Shown here one piece after another: positions 4,549-8,959 of a DNA stretch of 8,959 nt. The translations under genes were made by a program, and so were the position numbers. Numbering within the stretch: the stretch's first letter is position 1; every line of letters begins with the position of its first letter. The notes under the pieces were generated by a model. That model had not been told where the DNA came from. It was given only the letters and a program-made list of their open reading frames with translations, and did not search any database. Source of the stretch: Acidobacteriota bacterium (GTDB lineage: Bacteria; Acidobacteriota; Terriglobia; Acidiferrales; UBA7541); assembly GCA_003131985.1 (NCBI GenBank), contig PKWH01000022.1:3559-12517 (forward strand). The letters are read 5' to 3'.

Positions 4549-7272
4549 CTATTGGACAGTGAGCAAAAAATAAGTGGAATGTGTGTTTCCACTCCCATTT
4601 GTCGTGATCACCACGGTCTGATTCGTCACAGTGGGATTAATGGGAGGGGTGGTGCCGCCGCCGCTACTGCCACCTCCGCAGGCGGCAATACCGAGCAAGC
4701 TGCCAACTAACAGAAGGCTCGCCACTACGCTCCAGCGGAGTCTGCGTCTGCCTGCTTGAATCCCGAGCCACATAATGGCAAAACACACAAAGAGCAGCAT
4801 CAATCTGCTAGCGCCAGCCCGAGCGGCGGGCGTGCCTCGATGGCCGGTAGGAACCAGCATGCCGCTGCCTGTGTTTGTCACCGTTAGTTGAGTTGAACCG
4901 CTGCCGGGTCCAACCGACGGAGGATTAAAACTGCAAGAGTTTCCCGCCGGCAGGCCAGAGCAAGACAAGGTGACTGTTCCGGTGTACGCCGCCGTTACTC
5001 CCTGTATGGTGATCGTTGTGGGTGGCGAAGTGCCTCCCGCAGGCACGGTCACAGGCGTGGGAGTTCCAGTTTGGGGGCACGCGCCTACGCAAATCATGAA
5101 GTCCGGGCTGAGGACAGCTGATTGAAAACCGGTGACGAAATTGGCGACGTTTAGCGAACCAAGGCCCGTAGCAAGGTTAAAGCCGCTCGAGGCGCTGTAT
5201 CCCAGTGAGCCAGCCAAGGGTCCAGTCTGAACTGTCGTAACGCCGAATGTATCGCTCCCGGAGGCGTCGGTGCAATCCGGACTGGCCGGAGTGCAAGGCA
5301 TGGCGTTTGTTCCGGTGATGGTGTGGAAGATGTTAGCTTGCGCCGCGAGGGTGTAATGCACGGGATTGGGATTTCCCTGATTTTCGCCTGTTTGTTGAAC
5401 GACCAGAGCCATTACGCCAGCCATCGCAGGGGTGGCCACGGAGGTGCCGCCGAACCCTTGGAAATCGAGGAAGGGAGCAGTTAGATTACAGCTAGAATTA
5501 CTGCCGCCCTGCTCCGAATTCGCATCCATCTGGCATACGATGTAAAAACTCCCATTGAAAAATCCGCTGCCCGAAAAAAAAGAAATATCCGGTATGTCAC
5601 GCTTGCCGTCGGGCGGCACGCTGGAACCTGCTTGCCAGTATGGCTTAGGATAGCCGCCTAGGCATGCCGCTGCGTCCACAGGATTACCGGATGTGCAAGC
5701 ACTCACTCCGCCTCCGCCGCCAACAACACCTTCACCGTTGACCTGGGTATTGTTGCAGTTGGTCAGCGGGTCTGTACTAGCGCCAATGACGGCCCACAGG
5801 TTGCTGGTGCAAGAGTTATTCCAAACTACTTCCGGGATATAAGACAAGGCCGAGACTCCCGTCGCATTGGTGGTCTGCGCCGTGTTCCAAAATTGACTAA
5901 GAACGGTTCCGCTAGAGTTGATGTCGTTGAAATCGGTGCCACCGACAGCGACGTTGAACGGCGTCGAAGCAAATCCGCTCACCTGCAGACCGGACTGGGC
6001 GCTGGGGGCGGCACCGGTGGCAGTGCCAGTATCGCAGGCCGCAGAACCCTGGTCTCCCGAGGCGATGAATACGGACATACCCTCTCCGGCTGCTTGCTGC
6101 CACATTTGGTAATAGAACAAATTGCCTGCGGAGCCGAGATCGAATTCGCACGCGCCGTAGCTTTCGGTTAGGATGGGGGCCAAATTTTGGTCCACGATGT
6201 AGGTAGAGGAAAGATCCACGCCATTGCTGGTATTGGTGGATGCCGACTTTACGAAATTGATCGTGGCGCCTTTGGCGACTGCGCCCGACCACTGAGTGTC
6301 AATGTCTGCTTCGGCCTCGTCGTCATCTCCCCCCGGGCCAATCGTCCCTGGGTCGCCGGCGTTCGGATTTTGAGTGATCGTCAGATGCGAAGCTGGGAGG
6401 CCAAATATGCTCCTAAAATCAGCATTGTCCTGTGGATTGATGTCCGTCTGTCCTACCACTGCGATGGTCACTCCCGTACCGTCGTTGTTCGCTGTCCATC
6501 GTGGCAGCACGTTATAGATCGTGGCGAAATCGGTCGGGCCCACTCCGAAGCAATTGTTTGAAGGGACGGTGCAGCCCCCCGCGAACGTGAAATTCGAATT
6601 CACCGCGGTGACTTTTCCAGTCTCTTTCGATCTGATGAACTCGCCGGCATGTACATTGGCAGGCTTCCAGCGGAAATTATGCAGAGTGTTTACGCCCTCG
6701 ACGACCGGTGTAAGAGCTGTGGGGATTTGGGGATCGGTGGAGTTCGCCCAGTGCTGTTCGCCATTAACAACGTAGCTGTGAATCGCGGTATGAAAAGCCT
6801 GCTGCACTTGGCCCGCGTTGCCGGAAAAGTTGATCACCGTGCGGCCGTTAGTAACCTGGATAATTTGGAACCCGTGCGATCCCAGCCATGACGTGATGGT
6901 TTGAATGTCCTGGTCAGATGCGCCGAACTGCTGGCCAAATTGCTGCGGGGTGAGCCACTTGTGGAAATTGGCAGAAGATTTATCGAGTTGCTCGGCCATC
7001 AACCGATCGAGCGCGGCTTCCTGCGCCGGACTGCGTTTCAGCACCAGCAGCATGTTCTCCATCGGGAGATTGGCCGGCGCCGGTCCGCGGTCAAATTCAG
7101 GGCGGGCCAGCGGATACGTGTTGCCCTTCAGCAGGGTTAGTTTGCCCTCGTCCACCGCCTGCGTAATGCGCGGCTGAACGTCACTGCTTTGCGCCGAAGC
7201 TTGGAAGGCGGGGATCGAAAGTAAAGTAAAAAGTACGGCGCACTGGATTGCAACTAGGTTTTTTGGTTTCAT
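4549..7272 (-). CDS. Secreted S53 (sedolisin/kumamolisin) peptidase with Ig-like domain and membrane-anchor-like C-terminus
   Basis: A serine-carboxyl peptidase of family S53, acid-active in characterised members, probably used to digest extracellular protein. The 907 residues comprise a signal peptide (1-27, cleaved after ASA); a pro-kumamolisin activation domain (about 50-200, with KWLTPQQFGQQFG at 105-117); and a catalytic domain (about 245-715). The latter holds Glu319 and Asp323 in EAEADID, Asp378 in SYGACEFD as the likely oxyanion residue, SGDQG (405-409) and the nucleophile Ser611 in GGTSVATP. Next are Ig-like strands (about 735-800), two hydrophobic helices (824-840 and 848-864), a lipobox-like IAAC865 followed by GGGSSGGG, and a last strand pair. 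Sixteen cysteines between 234 and 780 lie in eight neighbouring pairs, suggesting disulfides. The calcium-site aspartates of kumamolisin appear replaced (Thr651, Asn699). The ATG has no strong Shine-Dalgarno, but a plausible promoter lies about 45 bases upstream. It converges with amrB. Confidence 0.94.
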   Translation of the reverse strand: MKPKNLVAIQCAVLFTLLSIPAFQASAQSSDVQPRITQAVDEGKLTLLKGNTYPLARPEFDRGPAPANLPMENMLLVLKRSPAQEAALDRLMAEQLDKSSANFHKWLTPQQFGQQFGASDQDIQTITSWLGSHGFQIIQVTNGRTVINFSGNAGQVQQAFHTAIHSYVVNGEQHWANSTDPQIPTALTPVVEGVNTLHNFRWKPANVHAGEFIRSKETGKVTAVNSNFTFAGGCTVPSNNCFGVGPTDFATIYNVLPRWTANNDGTGVTIAVVGQTDINPQDNADFRSIFGLPASHLTITQNPNAGDPGTIGPGGDDDEAEADIDTQWSGAVAKGATINFVKSASTNTSNGVDLSSTYIVDQNLAPILTESYGACEFDLGSAGNLFYYQMWQQAAGEGMSVFIASGDQGSAACDTGTATGAAPSAQSGLQVSGFASTPFNVAVGGTDFNDINSSGTVLSQFWNTAQTTNATGVSALSYIPEVVWNNSCTSNLWAVIGASTDPLTNCNNTQVNGEGVVGGGGGVSACTSGNPVDAAACLGGYPKPYWQAGSSVPPDGKRDIPDISFFSGSGFFNGSFYIVCQMDANSEQGGSNSSCNLTAPFLDFQGFGGTSVATPAMAGVMALVVQQTGENQGNPNPVHYTLAAQANIFHTITGTNAMPCTPASPDCTDASGSDTFGVTTVQTGPLAGSLGYSASSGFNLATGLGSLNVANFVTGFQSAVLSPDFMICVGACPQTGTPTPVTVPAGGTSPPTTITIQGVTAAYTGTVTLSCSGLPAGNSCSFNPPSVGPGSGSTQLTVTNTGSGMLVPTGHRGTPAARAGASRLMLLFVCFAIMWLGIQAGRRRLRWSVVASLLLVGSLLGIAACGGGSSGGGTTPPINPTVTNQTVVITTNGSGNTHSTYFLLTVQ

Positions 7273-7317
7273 TGGCGTGATAACTCAGATGCGGACGGTC
7301 TCCATACGGATGGATGA

Positions 7318-7347
7318 AGTATAGCGGTAAATCGCAAGAAATGTCAT
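7318..7347 (-). promoter_or_regulatory. Candidate sigma70-type promoter of the S53 peptidase gene
   Basis: On the minus strand ATGACA (7347-7342) and TATACT (7323-7318) are separated by 18 bases, and each matches the consensus at 5 of 6 positions. The leader to the ATG at 7272 would be about 39 bases. The rest of the gap 7273-7464 is AT-richer than the genes and shows no other gene. A T6 run near 7418-7423 (minus strand) has no stem before it, so I do not call a terminator for the upstream gene. Confidence 0.5.
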
Positions 7348-7464
7348 CCTGGTCAGCGGACCAATTCTAAATTCGTCCACAATAACGCCGAAAATGAGAG
7401 AGTTCTAATCCTAAGTTAAAAAAGGAGTTAGCGATACCTGCGAATGCAAATCCTGAAAGGCCAG

Positions 7465-8136
7465 CTAGAGCGAGGCGCGTATCCGGCTGGCAAGCGCTCG
7501 GGCGCGCTGGCGTGCGATATCGATAAATTTCTGGTCGCCCGCAAGCTGATCGAGCGCGGGAAGCAGCCGCCCAGGTTCCGGAAACAGCTTGTTGTTGTAA
7601 TCCTGCTCGATTTGCTGCAGAACATCATTTACCCCAAGCCGGTCGTATCGCATGGTGCGTTCCAGGTCAGAAAGATCTGTTGTCTGACGGGCAAGCCCTT
7701 CGAAGATTGCGGTCAATTGACTGGCGGAATCGTCGAGCGAGTAGTTGAACTTGACTTCGTGTGTCTCGCTGCCTTTATCGTAGCGGAAAGTTTTTTCGCC
7801 CAGGTTGGCGATGCGCCTGTGAATGTCCAAATCCACACCTTGAAAATTATGCAATTTCGCCGCCAGGGCAAAGATTTTGCCGGCGAGCGCAGCGTCGATT
7901 TCGAAGGGCTGAGGATTGGCAGCTTCGTCCAGTTGGCGGATATCAAAAGTGCCGCGGCCGTTCTCGTACAGCTTAATTTCCACGAATTCGGGATAGCTGG
8001 ACTTAAAGATTTTTCGGTATGTGATTGCGGGATTGTCGGAAGATGCGCCGGCGACGCAAGGAGCCAGGAACACGAGAGCGGCGAGGAAAAATGCTGAAAG
8101 GTTTCTGCGAAAACCCGCTGCCATGTGACGGTTCAC
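7465..8136 (-). CDS. Exported hypothetical protein downstream of ruvC
   Basis: Similar proteins are, as I recall, conserved in acidobacteria, but I know of no function. I place the start at GTG 8136 (223 residues, MNRHMAAGFRRNLS...), because GAGGA lies 8 bases upstream. The longer frame up to 8307 would overlap ruvC by about 145 bases and add a Cys-rich, unlikely N-terminus. Residues 5-31 form a Sec signal peptide (RRN, then a hydrophobic SAFFLAALVFLA core) with cleavage after AGA. Cys27 precedes this, but Pro at -1 argues against a lipobox. The mature part has a strand-rich half (about 38-135, including YPEFVEIKLYENGRGTFDIR and LGEKTFRYDKG). A helical half follows (about 135-223, with RYDRLGVNDVL at 163-173 and a basic end). 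It lies 26 bases after ruvC and is probably in the same operon. Twin Arg is present, but a full Tat motif is not. Confidence 0.8.
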   Translation of the reverse strand: MNRHMAAGFRRNLSAFFLAALVFLAPCVAGASSDNPAITYRKIFKSSYPEFVEIKLYENGRGTFDIRQLDEAANPQPFEIDAALAGKIFALAAKLHNFQGVDLDIHRRIANLGEKTFRYDKGSETHEVKFNYSLDDSASQLTAIFEGLARQTTDLSDLERTMRYDRLGVNDVLQQIEQDYNNKLFPEPGRLLPALDQLAGDQKFIDIARQRARALASRIRASL

Positions 8137-8144
8137 AAATCGGA

Positions 8145-8149
8145 TCCTC
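8145..8149 (-). promoter_or_regulatory. Shine-Dalgarno GAGGA supporting the GTG start at 8136
   Basis: The minus strand reads GAGGA, 8 bases, GTG. The ATG four codons later (8124) would be 20 bases from the site, which is too far, so GTG is preferred. Confidence 0.55.
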
Positions 8150-8162
8150 GTTGATGAGGCTA

Positions 8163-8801
8163 TCACGATTCCAAGATGCGGGCGGCGCGGATCCGGTTGC
8201 GCGGACTTTGTGAATTGCGAATCACGCTGCGAGAAGCCATAACTAGACGCGTCGAGGGCATAGCAACATCCATGCGCTCGCGCGCCCGGGCAAGGTGTGC
8301 ATGGCATAGGGCCACGGCCAGCGCGTCGGCGGCGTCAGCAGGCTCCGGAACTTCCGTCAGACCCAGCGCGGAACTCACCATTTGCTGCATTTGCTGTTTC
8401 GACGCGGCGCCATATCCCGCCACACTGGATTTTACTTCGCGAGGCGAATAGCTATGCGCGGGGATGGAGGCTTGCGCAGCAGCCAGAAGGACGACCCCGC
8501 GTACTTCCGCGAGTTTTAGCGCGGTCTTCACATTCAGAGCGGCAAATACGGACTCGACCGCGACGGCGTCGGGCGTAAATTCAGCCACCAGTTTCGAAAT
8601 CAGCGAATGAATTTCGTACAAACGCGCGGCAAGTGTTGCGCGTGCGGGAAGTTTAAACGAGCCGAAGCGCACCAGACGCGGCGTTGTGCCGACGAATTCG
8701 ATGATGCCGTACCCGGTAGCCCCGGCCAGTGCCGGGTCCACGCCTAGCACGCGTAGTCCACGCGCTTTTGTATTCAGTCTGACAATGTGAGATGAAGGCA
8801 T
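8163..8801 (-). CDS. ruvC: Crossover junction endodeoxyribonuclease RuvC
   Basis: RuvC is the dimeric resolvase that nicks Holliday junctions together with RuvAB during recombination and fork repair. Counted from the ATG at 8801 (212 residues), the four acidic catalytic residues are Asp22 in LGVDPALAGATGYG, Glu83 in VAVESVF, and Asp156 and Asp159 in PADAADALAVA. SPREVKSSVAGYGAASKQQM (119-138) fits the family's conserved DNA-binding segment. The protein exceeds the usual 160-175 residues because of an N-terminal addition of about 15 residues and a basic tail of about 40 after the LCHAHL helix. The usual GxDPG has Ala-Leu after the Pro. An in-frame GTG at 8813 would add four residues. I prefer ATG because a weak GGA sits 5 bases upstream and the GTG has no site. 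It lies downstream of yebC, the common order. Confidence 0.93.
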   Translation of the reverse strand: MPSSHIVRLNTKARGLRVLGVDPALAGATGYGIIEFVGTTPRLVRFGSFKLPARATLAARLYEIHSLISKLVAEFTPDAVAVESVFAALNVKTALKLAEVRGVVLLAAAQASIPAHSYSPREVKSSVAGYGAASKQQMQQMVSSALGLTEVPEPADAADALAVALCHAHLARARERMDVAMPSTRLVMASRSVIRNSQSPRNRIRAARILES

Positions 8802-8802
8802 G

Positions 8803-8832
8803 CCGGTCCGCACAAGTGTACGTGCGGGCCGG
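8803..8832. repeat. GC-rich inverted repeat directly before the ruvC ATG
   Basis: CCGGTCCGCAC (8803-8813) and GTGCGGGCCGG (8822-8832) pair at 10 of 11 positions around an 8-base loop. In the minus-strand RNA the hairpin would end one base before the ATG and include the weak ribosome binding region and the alternative GTG. No T-run follows on the minus strand, so it is not a simple terminator. It may control ruvC translation or mark the end of the yebC message. Confidence 0.5.
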
Positions 8833-8876
8833 AAATGAAAGGTAGTGTTTTTTCGGGATGCGCGACGCGAAGAGAA

Positions 8877-8959
8877 CTACCCGGCTACGGCAGCCTGGAT
8901 TTCCTTCTCGTCGATATCGAAGTTCGCGTAGACGTGCTGCACGTCGTCGTGATCTTCCA
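8877..8959 (-). CDS. yebC: YebC/PmpR family protein, C-terminal fragment (partial)
   Basis: The last 26 full codons before the TAG at 8877-8879 encode EDHDDVQHVYANFDIDEKEI followed by QAAVAG. The stretch EDHDDVQ-x-VYANFDI is the hallmark C-terminus of the YebC/TACO1 family. These proteins were long annotated as transcriptional regulators, and more recent work ties members to relief of ribosome stalling at proline tracts. The 5' part lies beyond the window edge. The gap to ruvC is 75 bases. The yebC-ruvC order is widespread and supports both calls. Confidence 0.93.
   Translation of the reverse strand, partial: EDHDDVQHVYANFDIDEKEIQAAVAG

Noticed and set aside
7338..7352. TGTCATCCTGG upstream of the protease, resembling one end of the dispersed repeat
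   Set aside because: The complementary half is missing, and the bases are better explained as the -35 region of the protease promoter.
7444..8097. A 217-codon open frame on the plus strand opposite the exported protein gene
   Set aside because: Its ATG is 16 bases from the nearest GGAG. The product is Cys-rich with no recognisable pattern, while the minus strand encodes a clean signal peptide with a supported start and a family-like body.
7465..8136. Tat export or lipoprotein anchoring of the protein downstream of ruvC
   Set aside because: The RRN motif lacks the Tat consensus around it, and Cys27 is preceded by Pro, which lipoprotein signal peptidase sites do not normally allow. A Sec signal cleaved after AGA fits better.
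8163..8307. Extension of the exported protein gene into ruvC (start at 8307)
   Set aside because: It would add 57 residues of Cys- and Pro-rich sequence before a normal signal peptide and overlap the ruvC coding end. The GTG at 8136 has its own ribosome binding site.

Overview
The window looks like a piece of a chromosome from an acidobacterium (Acidobacteriota, probably the Terriglobia). This is an inference. It rests on a long S53 (sedolisin-type) protease with a C-terminal bacterial Ig-like module, on a small exported protein next to ruvC that resembles acidobacterial hypothetical proteins as I remember them, and on a free-standing methylmalonyl-CoA mutase catalytic subunit. The DNA is moderately GC-rich and the genes are tightly packed. 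I see no tRNA, rRNA, CRISPR array, insertion sequence or phage gene.

Left part (1-2730): the 3' tail of a plus-strand gene ends in a clear hairpin-plus-T-run terminator at 92-120, which touches the end of the convergent maf gene. On the minus strand three genes form a likely operon, read from right to left: a small two-helix membrane protein (2727-2470), the methylmalonyl-CoA mutase catalytic subunit (2462-843), and the Maf nucleotide pyrophosphatase (722-114). The first two are 7 bases apart. The mutase and maf are separated by 120 bases that hold a degenerate palindrome resembling a widely dispersed intergenic repeat.

Middle part (2730-4500): a roughly 200-base divergent promoter region carries an 8-bp inverted repeat and a plausible sigma70-type promoter. 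It leads into three plus-strand genes. The first is an acidic protein of 113 residues with a duplicated C-terminal motif and a TTG start. The second is a small exported protein of 119 residues that overlaps the first by 14 bases. The third is an AmmeMemoRadiSam system protein B (MEMO-like) of 269 residues. The partners of that system are not in the window.

Right part (4549-8959), all on the minus strand: a 907-residue secreted S53 protease with prodomain, catalytic domain, Ig-like strands and an unusual C-terminus (two hydrophobic helices, a lipobox-like Cys-Gly stretch, then a last pair of beta-strand-like segments). Upstream of it lies a run in the order yebC (3' fragment), ruvC, and an exported hypothetical protein. 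The yebC-ruvC order is the usual bacterial arrangement.

Most of the window is housekeeping (nucleotide-pool sanitation, Holliday junction resolution, propionyl-CoA/methylmalonyl-CoA metabolism). The least explained parts are the overlapping 113/119-residue gene pair, the modified C-terminus and calcium site of the protease, and the hairpin immediately before the ruvC start. I found no clear evidence of a defence or mobile system.
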